In this document: piece by piece, positions 10,861-18,764 of the stretch
Layout: every line of letters begins with the position of its first letter
How positions within the stretch are numbered: position 1 is the stretch's first letter
Source of the DNA: Yeosuana marina
Lineage (GTDB): Bacteria; Bacteroidota; Bacteroidia; Flavobacteriales; Flavobacteriaceae
Assembly (NCBI RefSeq): GCF_011762485.1
Contig: NZ_JAAKGI010000005.1
Span: 274,486 to 338,485, forward strand
Direction: 5' to 3'
Length of the DNA stretch: 64,000 nucleotides
Notes under the pieces: generated by a model
Told to the model about the DNA's origin: nothing
Seen by the model: only the letters and a program-made list of their open reading frames with translations
The model's database searches: none
Made by a program: the position numbers and the translations under genes

Positions 10861-11301
10861 AAAGTCTTTTATTTACTAAATATTCCTGAAAAATATTTAT
10901 TATTTTTTATGAAAGTACGTAAAACTTATCATTTTTTTTATAAATAATCTTTGGAATTCAAAGCAAAAAACACACTAAATCACCTATAAATAATCACAGA
11001 TAAAAATAAGATTTCTTTAGGTCACAAAAGTCCAGAAAAGGTCATAAAATTGTTTAAAAAATCAAGTCTAATATAAATGAATAAAATTATAGAATTCATT
11101 AAAAAAGTGGAGTTGTGCTCCACTTTTCAAAAATTGAATAACTTATAAATTAGTATAATTAATAAAAGTTGTAAATCGTATAATTAATTTTCTCTTCTTT
11201 CAGAGATATTTATTAATATCTCACTGTCTTTATAACATCTAAAGCTTCTTTCACTTTCAGCTCTAGCTTTGCATAATCCTACTCCTGCAAATTGTGATAT
11301 T
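10861..11301. other. non-coding gap between the two utilisation loci
   Basis: No complete gene is visible in these 441 bases. The right part, directly after the phosphofructokinase stop, has short open frames on the minus strand (for example one ending KEALDVIKTVRY at about 11222-11290) that look like the tail of a decayed gene, but none is recognisable. A clear terminator hairpin lies at 11103-11127. The left 200 bases are AT-rich and presumably hold the promoter of the hybrid regulator, which cannot be placed exactly. Confidence 0.5.
11103..11127 (-). terminator. Rho-independent terminator of the KDG/phosphofructokinase operon
   Basis: A perfect 10-bp stem (AAAAGTGGAG / CTCCACTTTT) with a 5-nt loop is followed on the minus strand by a run of six T. 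It sits about 175 nt downstream of the phosphofructokinase stop codon and ends the leftward alginate catabolic operon. The A-rich other flank could let it work for the plus strand too. Confidence 0.8.
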
Positions 11302-12528
11302 CTATTTTTCTATTAATATTTTATCAAAATCATATGCTTCAGGATTAATATTGTAATCCTTTAAATCTTTATAATCGCTTTCTTTTATATAGTGAAGGTT
11401 CTGAAAGCATAAATGCGCAAACTCAGAATCTATTTCTACTAATCGTGGTTGAATCTTTCCGTTTTCATCTTGCAAATCTGTTAAATATAAAGGTAGTATC
11501 TCACCTCTTGAGTTGGCAGACACTAAACAGCCACTCTTACCTTCATCAAACAGCTTTTTGACACCAATTCCTAAAAGGGTACATAGGGTTAAATCAAAAC
11601 CAATAGGTCTGCAACACCGTAATTCATATCCAATTTCAATAGGACGTGTTTTTACATCTAAGCCTATCTCTTTCATCTTATCTTGAACCAGCACATTTAA
11701 AATATGGGATTTACTCACGTTTCCTAGTTCTGGATGTCCATGAGAATCATAAGTGAAGTTGATGCCTATCTTATCGACTTCAGATTTCTTTAAATTATGA
11801 AAGATACCCTCGCTCACCATAGCAACGCCATAATGAATGTTTTTTAACTGTCTTTTGATAATTGATGAAATCACCAAGCGCACTACTTTATCTAAGGTGA
11901 TTTCAGTTTTGTTGAACATCTCTGGGATAATCATCATTGGGAAATGGCAGCTTGCTGCTATTCCAAAGGCTAAATGTCCTGCCGAACGCCCCATGGCAGA
12001 CATCACAAACCAGTTTTGACTTGTTCGTGCGTCTTCATAAACGGTGTTTCCTATTTTAACGCCTTCGTCTTTAGCCGAATGAAATCCAAAGGTTGGGTTT
12101 CTATCGGGTAAAGGCAAATCATTATCTATCGTTTTAGGAACATGGATATTAGAAATAACTATATCTTCTTTCCTTAAATATTGGGTGATTCTATTAGCTG
12201 AAGAAGCGGTATCATCGCCTCCAATAGTAACTAGTAACTTGACATTGTTATCTTTGAAAATCGAGGTATTCAATGCTTCATTACTTGGCTTAAAGCGACT
12301 CATAATTAAAGTTGAACCACCTCTGCTGAATATTCTATCGGCATGGAAAAAATCAAATTCCTTTAATTCTGGTTCTTCAGAAAAAAGTCCCTTAAAACCT
12401 TCGTGGATTCCTATAACTCGATAGTCATCTTTTAAAAAGACTTTAGCCACCGTGCTGATAACGGAATTTATCCCCGGTGCGGGACCTCCTCCACATAAGA
12501 TTAAAACGGACTTTTTACGTTCTGACAT
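11302..12528 (-). CDS. 6-phosphofructokinase, PPi-type signature
   Basis: This 408-residue member of the PfkA superfamily carries the nucleotide/phosphoryl-donor loop ILCGGGPAPGINSVI (residues 10-24), GGDDT at 103-107, PKTIDND at 131-137 and MGRSAGHLA. In ATP-dependent enzymes these two motifs read GGDG and PGTIDND. Asp and Lys at the changed positions are the accepted marks of pyrophosphate-dependent enzymes. The predicted reaction is fructose 6-phosphate + PPi to fructose 1,6-bisphosphate + Pi, which is reversible. It is the last gene of the transporter-reductase-kinase operon (42 nt after KDG kinase). There it may serve gluconeogenesis from the triose phosphate that KDPG cleavage yields; that role is inference. 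ATP use cannot be excluded without assay. Confidence 0.88.
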   Translation of the reverse strand: MSERKKSVLILCGGGPAPGINSVISTVAKVFLKDDYRVIGIHEGFKGLFSEEPELKEFDFFHADRIFSRGGSTLIMSRFKPSNEALNTSIFKDNNVKLLVTIGGDDTASSANRITQYLRKEDIVISNIHVPKTIDNDLPLPDRNPTFGFHSAKDEGVKIGNTVYEDARTSQNWFVMSAMGRSAGHLAFGIAASCHFPMMIIPEMFNKTEITLDKVVRLVISSIIKRQLKNIHYGVAMVSEGIFHNLKKSEVDKIGINFTYDSHGHPELGNVSKSHILNVLVQDKMKEIGLDVKTRPIEIGYELRCCRPIGFDLTLCTLLGIGVKKLFDEGKSGCLVSANSRGEILPLYLTDLQDENGKIQPRLVEIDSEFAHLCFQNLHYIKESDYKDLKDYNINPEAYDFDKILIEK

Positions 12529-12570
12529 TTTTTATTCTTCTTTTAGAATAGTATTATTGTTTGTTTAAAT

Positions 12571-13575
12571 TTATCTTGATACTCTTCCTCCTCCAAAACC
12601 ATTCATTAATGCTTCTATTTCCTTTACTGTTGATAGATTAATATCTCCAGATATAGAATGTTTTAAGCATGTGGCTGCAACCGCAAATTCTAGTGCCTTT
12701 TGATGGTCTTCTTTCCAAGTAATAAGACCATAAATAATACCTGCCATAAAAGCATCGCCTGCGCCAATTCTGTCTATAATATGTGATACATTGTATTTAC
12801 TAGAATGCAGCAATTTTTTGCCATTCCAAAAAGAAGCACTTAATCCGTTTGAAGAGGCATTGGCTTGAATCCTATGCGTGGTAACTATATTTTTAATTTT
12901 AGGGTACGTTTTAATCCACTTCGTAAAAATCTCTTCCTCTGTGTCGCTTTCATTACAATCTATTCCTAAAACAACTTTAGTTTCATCTATTCCTCCTAAT
13001 AATAAATCACAATATTTTACCAGGTTTGGCATGACTTCATTTGCTTTCTTACCATATTTCCAAAGGGTAGGCCTGTAATTGAGGTCTGCAGAAATTGTCA
13101 ATCCCATTTTTGAGGCCACGATTAATGCTTCTTCACATAATTCTGCCAATTCATTTGAAAGAGATGGCGTAATTCCTGACCAATGAAACCAATTGGCATC
13201 TTTAAATATGGTTTCCCAATCTATCATCCCTTTTCTTAAGAGCGAAAACGAAGAATCTTCTCTATCGTAAACTACTTTACCGGGTCTTTCTGAAGCGCCT
13301 TGTTCAAAATAATAAATCCCAAGCCTTTTGCCCTGAATCTTTGCTATAGTTTCTACACCAAAAGATTGTAACATTCTTAATGAAGATTCACCTAACTCAT
13401 TTGGCGGAACCGCTGTTACAAATTTAACAGGCAATCCGAATTTTGACAAAGAAGCTGCTACATTGGCTTCTGCACAGCCGTAATAGATATCAAAAGAGGC
13501 CGCCTGAGTCAATCTTAAATGACTTGGTGGCGATAATCTTAATAATATCTCTCCGAATGTGACGACTTTGTTCAT
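12571..13575 (-). CDS. kdgK: 2-keto-3-deoxygluconate kinase (PfkB family)
   Basis: The 334-residue protein belongs to the ribokinase/PfkB family. It opens with VVTFGEILLRLSP and has the sugar-binding YYGCAEANVAASLSKFG region. The C-terminal anion-hole and catalytic-base motif is DRIGAGDAFMAGIIYGL. FEQGASERPGKVVYDR is typical of KDG kinases. It phosphorylates KDG to KDPG in the cytoplasm. It sits between the SDR reductase and phosphofructokinase genes of the alginate locus, which supports the assignment. A strong hairpin with a T run lies just upstream (13601-13637), so its expression may be uncoupled from the upstream genes. Confidence 0.92.
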   Translation of the reverse strand: MNKVVTFGEILLRLSPPSHLRLTQAASFDIYYGCAEANVAASLSKFGLPVKFVTAVPPNELGESSLRMLQSFGVETIAKIQGKRLGIYYFEQGASERPGKVVYDREDSSFSLLRKGMIDWETIFKDANWFHWSGITPSLSNELAELCEEALIVASKMGLTISADLNYRPTLWKYGKKANEVMPNLVKYCDLLLGGIDETKVVLGIDCNESDTEEEIFTKWIKTYPKIKNIVTTHRIQANASSNGLSASFWNGKKLLHSSKYNVSHIIDRIGAGDAFMAGIIYGLITWKEDHQKALEFAVAATCLKHSISGDINLSTVKEIEALMNGFGGGRVSR

Positions 13576-13600
13576 TTTTTTAACTTTAAAATTAAAAAAC

Positions 13601-13637
13601 AGGGAGTGTATTTATATTAAAAAATAATACACTCCCT
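13601..13637 (-). terminator. intra-operon terminator or attenuator between SDR and KDG kinase genes
   Basis: A perfect 12-bp inverted repeat (AGGGAGTGTATT / AATACACTCCCT, arms 13601-13612 and 13626-13637) is followed on the minus strand by G and six T. It looks like a complete Rho-independent terminator placed 35 nt after the SDR stop and 26 nt before the KDG kinase start. Either the two gene pairs are separate transcripts or read-through sets their ratio. Confidence 0.75.
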
Positions 13638-13671
13638 ATTAATAAAAACTAACTCAAATTACATACTTTGT

Positions 13672-14436
13672 CTATATTCCTAATCCTTGTCCGCCTCCAA
13701 CTTGTATAGTTTCAGCTGTTAAGAAAGCAGCATCATCACTCGCTAAGAATGACACAACAGATGCTACATCTTCAGGCTGTCCTAGTCTTCCTAATAAAAT
13801 ATTATTCTTCCAGGAAGCAAATACTTCTGGCTTAGTAGCTTTAATTTGTGCATGGAATGGTGTATCAATAGTACCAGGAGAAACAGCGTTCACTCTAATT
13901 CCGTATTCAGCAAGGTCTTTTGCCAATGCTCTTGTTATTGCCTGAACTCCTGCTTTAGATGTTCCATATATACCTGCTCCAGGACCACCTGCATTCCAAG
14001 CAGCAATTGATGTATAATTAATTATTGAAGCGTTTTCTCCTTTTTTAAGAAATGGTATAGCTGCTCTTGAAGCAAAGAATGTTGAGTCAAGATTTAATGC
14101 CATTACGAATCTATAAAATTCGGTAGTCATTTCTTCAAACCTAGATCTTCCACCTAATCCTCCAGCATTGTTTACTAGCAAGTCAATTTTACCATATTTT
14201 TCTCCAATTTTATTGATATTTGAAGTTACTGCTTCTTCGTTTGTAACGTCAAACCCGTAATATTCTGCAGTGATTCCTTCTGCAGAAAGTTCTTTAACCC
14301 TCTCAGCTCCTGCTTCATCCTCTATCCCATTTAATATTACTGTATATCCATCTTTTCCAAGTCTTTTAGCTACTTGAAAACCAATACCCCCAGTGGCTCC
14401 AGTAATTACAGCTACTTTTTCTTTTAAATTACTCAT
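13672..14436 (-). CDS. SDR oxidoreductase, probable DEH reductase forming KDG
   Basis: This 254-residue classical short-chain dehydrogenase has the cofactor motif TGATGGIG (about residues 12-20), NNAGG, the catalytic Ser in NYTSIAAW and the YGTSKAG Tyr-Lys pair, and ends ETIQVGGGQGLGI. By position in an alginate locus (next to a uronate transporter and KDG kinase, with KdgF nearby) it most likely reduces 4-deoxy-L-erythro-5-hexoseulose uronate (DEH) to 2-keto-3-deoxygluconate with NAD(P)H. SDR enzymes of this kind are known in alginolytic bacteria. Sequence alone gives only the SDR class; the substrate is inferred from context. Confidence 0.85.
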   Translation of the reverse strand: MSNLKEKVAVITGATGGIGFQVAKRLGKDGYTVILNGIEDEAGAERVKELSAEGITAEYYGFDVTNEEAVTSNINKIGEKYGKIDLLVNNAGGLGGRSRFEEMTTEFYRFVMALNLDSTFFASRAAIPFLKKGENASIINYTSIAAWNAGGPGAGIYGTSKAGVQAITRALAKDLAEYGIRVNAVSPGTIDTPFHAQIKATKPEVFASWKNNILLGRLGQPEDVASVVSFLASDDAAFLTAETIQVGGGQGLGI

Positions 14437-14468
14437 ATTTTTAAATTTTAATTTTATTAATTTTTAGA

Positions 14469-15752
14469 CTATTCTACCGATTTAATATCCTTTGCAAAAA
14501 AATAGATAGCTCCAACTCCTAGTGGAACAAAAATGGCAATGGCTATGAAAACTGGTGTATAAGAGACCTCAGCTATAATTGGCACTAAAAAGTTCATAAT
14601 GATAACTGAAAATACTCCAATCATACCCCCTAGACCAGCTAATGACCCAACAGATTTTCCACTAAATAAGTCGCTTGGTAATGTTTGTACATTTCCTATA
14701 GCAAACTGGAAACCAAACAATACAATGAACACTATAGAGACAAATACTTCTGCAGAATCAGCAAATAAGACAGTTGCAATTAATCCTGCTAACATAATAA
14801 CTCCTCCAATTAAAATAGTCACTTTTCTACCTTTGTTAATTGAATTGGTTTTAGAAATTATTTTACCTGAAACGTAACCTCCAGAAATACTACCAAGTGC
14901 TGCGCCTACATAAGGAACCCAAGCAAACATTCCTACTTCTTTTACATTAAAACCATACACATCAAATAAATATATAGGCATCCAACCCACAAATAGCCAC
15001 CAAATTGGTTCTAAAAAGAATCGGCCTACAACTATTGCCCAAGATTCTTTATGGGATAAAATTTCTGTAAGACTTAAACCTTTCGTCTCTTCTGTTGCAT
15101 TTTGATCTGCAACACTTTGACCGCTTGATATATAATCTTGTTCTTCTTTTGTAATCCATGGATGCTTTCTTGGTCCTGCCTTGTTAATTAATAACCATGG
15201 AATAATCCATAAAATACCGAAAGAACCAACTACCATAAACGTAGTTCTCCAACCAAATGCAACAAACAATGTCGCAATAAACGGAGGTGCAATTACTGAA
15301 CCAATAGAAGCACCAGCATTAAATAGACCTTGCGCTATAGCACGTTCTTTTATAGGAAACCATTCGGCATTACTTTTAACTCCTCCTGGCCAATTTCCAG
15401 CTTCGGATAAACCTAAAGTACTTCTAAAAAAGGCGATAGAAAATAAACCTCTAACCGTTGAGTGCATGAAAGACGATAGTCCCCATACACCAATACTTAT
15501 TACATAACCAATTCTGGTGCCTACTTTATCAAATAGTTTTCCTGAAAAAAGTTGTCCTAAGGCATAAGCTACCATAAATATGTTTAATATTAAGCTATAG
15601 TCGTTTTTTGTTAATCCTAATGATTTAGAAATTGAACCTTCAACATTTTCATTACCCCACATAATTGAAAGTGCACTTCTGTCAATATAATTAATAACTG
15701 TTGCTAAAAATATCAACCCTATTATAAACCACCTTAATCCTTTTACTTTCAT
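14469..15752 (-). CDS. MFS transporter, hexuronate (ExuT-like) type
   Basis: The 427-residue protein has about 12 membrane segments and typical anion:cation symporter features. These include the N-terminal WFIIGLIFLATVINYIDRSALS segment, the GKLFDKVGTRIGY loop 2-3 motif, and the substrate-site RSTLGLSEAGNWPGGVKS region characteristic of hexuronate and glucarate carriers. It should bring unsaturated monouronate (DEH) or a related keto-uronate from periplasm to cytoplasm. It is the first gene of the operon MFS-SDR-KDG kinase-phosphofructokinase (32 nt to the SDR). No GntR-type operator was found in its 251-nt upstream gap, unlike the other alginate transcripts. Confidence 0.88.
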   Translation of the reverse strand: MKVKGLRWFIIGLIFLATVINYIDRSALSIMWGNENVEGSISKSLGLTKNDYSLILNIFMVAYALGQLFSGKLFDKVGTRIGYVISIGVWGLSSFMHSTVRGLFSIAFFRSTLGLSEAGNWPGGVKSNAEWFPIKERAIAQGLFNAGASIGSVIAPPFIATLFVAFGWRTTFMVVGSFGILWIIPWLLINKAGPRKHPWITKEEQDYISSGQSVADQNATEETKGLSLTEILSHKESWAIVVGRFFLEPIWWLFVGWMPIYLFDVYGFNVKEVGMFAWVPYVGAALGSISGGYVSGKIISKTNSINKGRKVTILIGGVIMLAGLIATVLFADSAEVFVSIVFIVLFGFQFAIGNVQTLPSDLFSGKSVGSLAGLGGMIGVFSVIIMNFLVPIIAEVSYTPVFIAIAIFVPLGVGAIYFFAKDIKSVE

Positions 15753-15957
15753 TATTTTATTTTTTATGAATGAGCACTTTAAAGTATTAGAAATGTATAT
15801 ACTAATTAAATTAGCACATCAATTAAAAGACTCTATTTATAAAAACTTAAACGTTAATTACTGCAATATCTTAATGACTTTGTACAAGTCAAATTGTGAA
15901 GAAATGCTTCAATTATGTATAAAACGTATTAAGTTTTTCCCTCCAAATTATTCTTAA

Positions 15958-15989
15958 TTTAATATGAAGTCGTGCATCTTCATATTAAA
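15958..15989. repeat. perfect 12-bp inverted repeat in the MFS-GntR gap
   Basis: Arms TTTAATATGAAG and CTTCATATTAAA are separated by 8 nt. It lies 14 nt downstream of the GntR stop codon and upstream of the MFS gene, both read leftwards. It may be a weak terminator of the GntR gene, though no real T run follows and the stem has few GC pairs, or a regulator site for the MFS operon. Confidence 0.5.
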
Positions 15990-16003
15990 ATTGTTACTCT
16001 CTT

Positions 16004-16708
16004 TTATTTTATATTATAACAATACTGATATAATGTTTTAAAATGAACTTTCATTTTTTCCTTAGCTGCATTCTGGTCCTTATTTTTAATTGCTTCAAAA
16101 ATATCGTTATGTTCTTTAATTCCCGATAAAGCCATGTCATCATCACATACGTGGTATTTAGCGAAATTTGTAATAATTTCAGGAGTAATAGACAACATAA
16201 AGGTATTTAATGTACTATTTTTACTAGCCTTTGCAATAGCTAAATGAAATAATAGATCCTCTTGAACAGCATCTTCATTATTTAAAACTTTTTTAGAATA
16301 TGCATCAAGAGCATTCTGCATCACCTTTAAATCCTCTTCGGTTCTTCTTAGTGCAGCAAATTTTACCGATTTTAATTCCATTAAAATTCGTGTCTCTACC
16401 AATGATTTGAAATCAGGACTTCCTAATTGTAATATATCATCAATAATTCCATTCATTGCTATAGCTCCTACATTGGCTATAAACGTTCCGCTTTGAGGAA
16501 TTGATTTTAACAATCCATAAAATTCTAATTTTTGAATTGCATTACGAACAACACCTCTACTAACTTCAAATTTTTCTGAAAGCATTCTCTCAGAAGGCAA
16601 CTTGTCACCCGGTTCAAGGTTTTTATAATTAATTAAATCTCGAATCTTGTTGATTACTGAATTTAGTAATTGTTCATTATCACTTATTGAAAGCATTTCT
16701 AATTTCAT
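16004..16708 (-). CDS. GntR/FadR-family transcriptional regulator of alginate use
   Basis: This 234-residue protein has a winged helix-turn-helix (about residues 10-72; PGDKLPSERMLSEKFEVSR and VVRNAIQKLEFYGLL) and an all-helical FCD effector domain (about 100-225). In the FCD domain, the LVETRILMELK, LLFHLAIAKAS and EHNDIFEAIKNKD segments carry the usual acidic and His metal/ligand positions. FadR-subfamily regulators of uronate catabolism (ExuR, UxuR) bind TTGGT-n-ACCAA palindromes. Here the sequence TTGGTTTACCA occurs in front of this gene, SusC, a PL7 gene and the PL6 operon. I infer it is the locus repressor, released by an alginate breakdown intermediate, and that it also controls itself. 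Confidence 0.9.
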   Translation of the reverse strand: MKLEMLSISDNEQLLNSVINKIRDLINYKNLEPGDKLPSERMLSEKFEVSRGVVRNAIQKLEFYGLLKSIPQSGTFIANVGAIAMNGIIDDILQLGSPDFKSLVETRILMELKSVKFAALRRTEEDLKVMQNALDAYSKKVLNNEDAVQEDLLFHLAIAKASKNSTLNTFMLSITPEIITNFAKYHVCDDDMALSGIKEHNDIFEAIKNKDQNAAKEKMKVHFKTLYQYCYNIK

Positions 16709-16719
16709 TCTGTCTTAAA

Positions 16720-16730
16720 TTGGTTTACCA
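16720..16730. promoter_or_regulatory. single GntR operator before the GntR gene
   Basis: One copy of TTGGTTTACCA lies 11 nt upstream of the GntR start codon, just downstream of a TATATTTT sequence (16745-16752, minus strand) that may be the -7 box. A second copy in the 13-bp phase seen elsewhere is absent. Binding here would give autorepression. Confidence 0.7.
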
Positions 16731-16829
16731 CATTTATCTCTATAAAAATATAAAAACTTTAATACTATACTTGGTATATGAAATTATTTCTAAAATATTT
16801 TTAAAAAATCAGATAAAAACGCTTTAAAT

Positions 16830-17750
16830 TTAATGTTTAACTTCTAATTCGTAATATTTAACCTTTGCAAACGATCCTTCGTCTCTTGACTGAAAATAAT
16901 TACCCGCTTTAAAATAATTTTCAAAAATGCCCCACTTCCTTATATGTATATTTTCGTAAACAGCATATTCGTAATTGTTTAAAATTACTACCATTTTACC
17001 ATCAGACACTTTCACTTCTAAAGTAAACTTTTTAAAGCCAACTTCCTGCTCAAAAGTAAATCCTTTATCATCGCCCCAAGCATCTTCATGAAGCATTTCT
17101 TCATCAGTTGCATTTAAATTTTTAAGTTCTTTGGTCTTAACCCTGATTTTTCCGTCTTGCCAATAAATTTTTAGCATCGGAGGTGCATTATTGTCTTTTT
17201 TCCCAATTAAATCGCGTTGTTCATCTGTTAATCTACCATGAATTTGCATAATGATTACTTTATGATACTTGCCATCAGCTCCACGAGATACTTCTTCCAT
17301 TTGAAGCTTTCCTTTCATATTACCTCCTTGTGCAAAAGTCCAATTTACATTGTTATCACCTGATATCATTTGCTCTCGTAATTCAGATCTAGAGTATTTA
17401 GTATTTGCGGTTGTAGCTTCACTAGGATACGCATAAAAAACCAAGGCTCCACTTGTTGAATCATTGTACATATATGGTAATAACCTCTCGTCTGTGGCAT
17501 AATTTAAAATGGCCGGTGGCTCAACACTTGTGGCACTACCTTTTTTATTTAATTCAGGGGTTGTAACACTCCAATGGCTTAAATCAATATCGGGTAATTT
17601 ATATTTTTTCTTCTTTTTCTTCTTATTTTTTGATTCTACTTTTTGGTTTTCCGAAACTGTAACGCCACTTGTCTTTTCTTGACAAACAGCGTTAACAGTA
17701 AAAAGAACTATTACTAAACTAACTATAAAGCTTTTTCGGAAATTGTACAT
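16830..17750 (-). CDS. PL7 alginate lyase (first of two)
   Basis: I start this 306-residue protein at the ATG at 17750, because that gives a proper signal peptide (VSLVIVLFTVNAVC) and begins 10 nt after the preceding gene. A longer reading to 17807 would overlap that gene. The PL7 jelly-roll motifs are all present: YSRSELRE (RSELR at 121-125), MQIHG (QIH at 169-171) and YFKAGNYFQ (from 279). These supply the catalytic Arg, Gln, His and Tyr for beta-elimination of alginate. A run of seven lysines (residues 43-49) links the signal region to the catalytic domain. It is the last gene of the SusC-SusD-PKD-PL7 operon. The Ile in QIH is often linked with polyG or broad activity, but specificity is not settled. 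Confidence 0.93.
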   Translation of the reverse strand: MYNFRKSFIVSLVIVLFTVNAVCQEKTSGVTVSENQKVESKNKKKKKKKYKLPDIDLSHWSVTTPELNKKGSATSVEPPAILNYATDERLLPYMYNDSTSGALVFYAYPSEATTANTKYSRSELREQMISGDNNVNWTFAQGGNMKGKLQMEEVSRGADGKYHKVIIMQIHGRLTDEQRDLIGKKDNNAPPMLKIYWQDGKIRVKTKELKNLNATDEEMLHEDAWGDDKGFTFEQEVGFKKFTLEVKVSDGKMVVILNNYEYAVYENIHIRKWGIFENYFKAGNYFQSRDEGSFAKVKYYELEVKH

Positions 17751-17760
17751 TTTATTGTAT

Positions 17761-18729
17761 TTATTCAACAGGATATACTTTAACATTATCAACATACAAC
17801 TCATCATTAGTTATAGCATAAATCAATATGGAAACTTGGCCAGTTGCGTTTGACGTAAATGTTGTTGTAAGCTTTTCAAAATTACCTTTTCCATTAGCGG
17901 TAGCTCCAACAGCTTGAACTAAAGGACCAGCGTTAGAACTAGCCACAGCATCAACACCATCATCAAACCAACCATCTAAAATTTCAACTATTACGCGGTC
18001 TCCACCATCAATGTCTGCTACATCTGTTTTTATAGCATATTCATACTCAATAAAATACTCAGTATTTGGAGTAACAGTTATAGCTTGATAAGCATATCTA
18101 GTTGAAGTGCTTAAGGATGGACCTGCTGAAGTTGAACCTGTCCATTTTGCGCCAGGTGTTTTTGATGAACCTGAATCTGAACCGTCATAATTTAAAGGAC
18201 TTCCGTCAGAACTAGCGTTATACGGATTTGTAGTAGTTCCATCAGAAAAACTTGCAAATTTCCAATCATCCCAAGTACTACCATTTGTACTTGTATCAAA
18301 ATCTCCGTGCAATATTTCAGGAGTTATAGCAGCTGGTGTTGGCGGCTCTACAACTTCTATATCCAATGAAAATGTACTTGTTACACCTAATTTATCTGAA
18401 GCTGTTAGTGTTACTGTATATGTCCCTTCACCGGGATATGTGTTTTCTCCATCTACACCAGTTGAACTATTGCCATCACCATAATCCCAAACATAATCTG
18501 TTGCACTGGTAGATGAATTACCAAAAGTATATGTTAAATAATCCGATGTAACAGCAGCCGAAAAACTTGCTGCAGGAGGTGTTAAATCTGCTTTAGAGTT
18601 TGCATCTGGTAAATCATATGCCAAAGACTCTATAGAAGGATCGCAAGACGATAATGATACTGCCAATAAACCCATAATGGTCAACATAGGTAGTACCAAA
18701 CGCTTTTGTAATCTGTTTATTTTTTTCAT
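17761..18729 (-). CDS. PKD-domain surface lipoprotein, probable alginate-binding protein
   Basis: The 322-residue protein has a lipobox (VSLSSC, near residue 29), a PKD domain (about 48-130, with the hallmark YVWDYGDGNSS and YTVTLTA motifs) and a C-terminal beta-rich domain (about 140-320). That domain has GDFDTSTNGSTWDDWKFAS and a closing QVSILIYAITNDELYVDNV strand, which look like a carbohydrate-binding jelly roll. It lies between SusD (35 nt) and PL7 (10 nt) in the operon, the place where SusE/SusF-like glycan-binding proteins are often encoded. It probably holds polymer at the cell surface. No enzymatic motif is visible. Confidence 0.85.
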   Translation of the reverse strand: MKKINRLQKRLVLPMLTIMGLLAVSLSSCDPSIESLAYDLPDANSKADLTPPAASFSAAVTSDYLTYTFGNSSTSATDYVWDYGDGNSSTGVDGENTYPGEGTYTVTLTASDKLGVTSTFSLDIEVVEPPTPAAITPEILHGDFDTSTNGSTWDDWKFASFSDGTTTNPYNASSDGSPLNYDGSDSGSSKTPGAKWTGSTSAGPSLSTSTRYAYQAITVTPNTEYFIEYEYAIKTDVADIDGGDRVIVEILDGWFDDGVDAVASSNAGPLVQAVGATANGKGNFEKLTTTFTSNATGQVSILIYAITNDELYVDNVKVYPVE

Positions 18730-18764
18730 GTTTTCTTCTTTTTAAAATTAGAATTAATGTATTA

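Noticed and set aside
15766..15957. Open frame of 63 codons on the plus strand between the MFS and GntR genes
   Set aside because: Composition is that of AT-rich spacer, there is no family likeness, and it lies in the region that must hold the MFS promoter.
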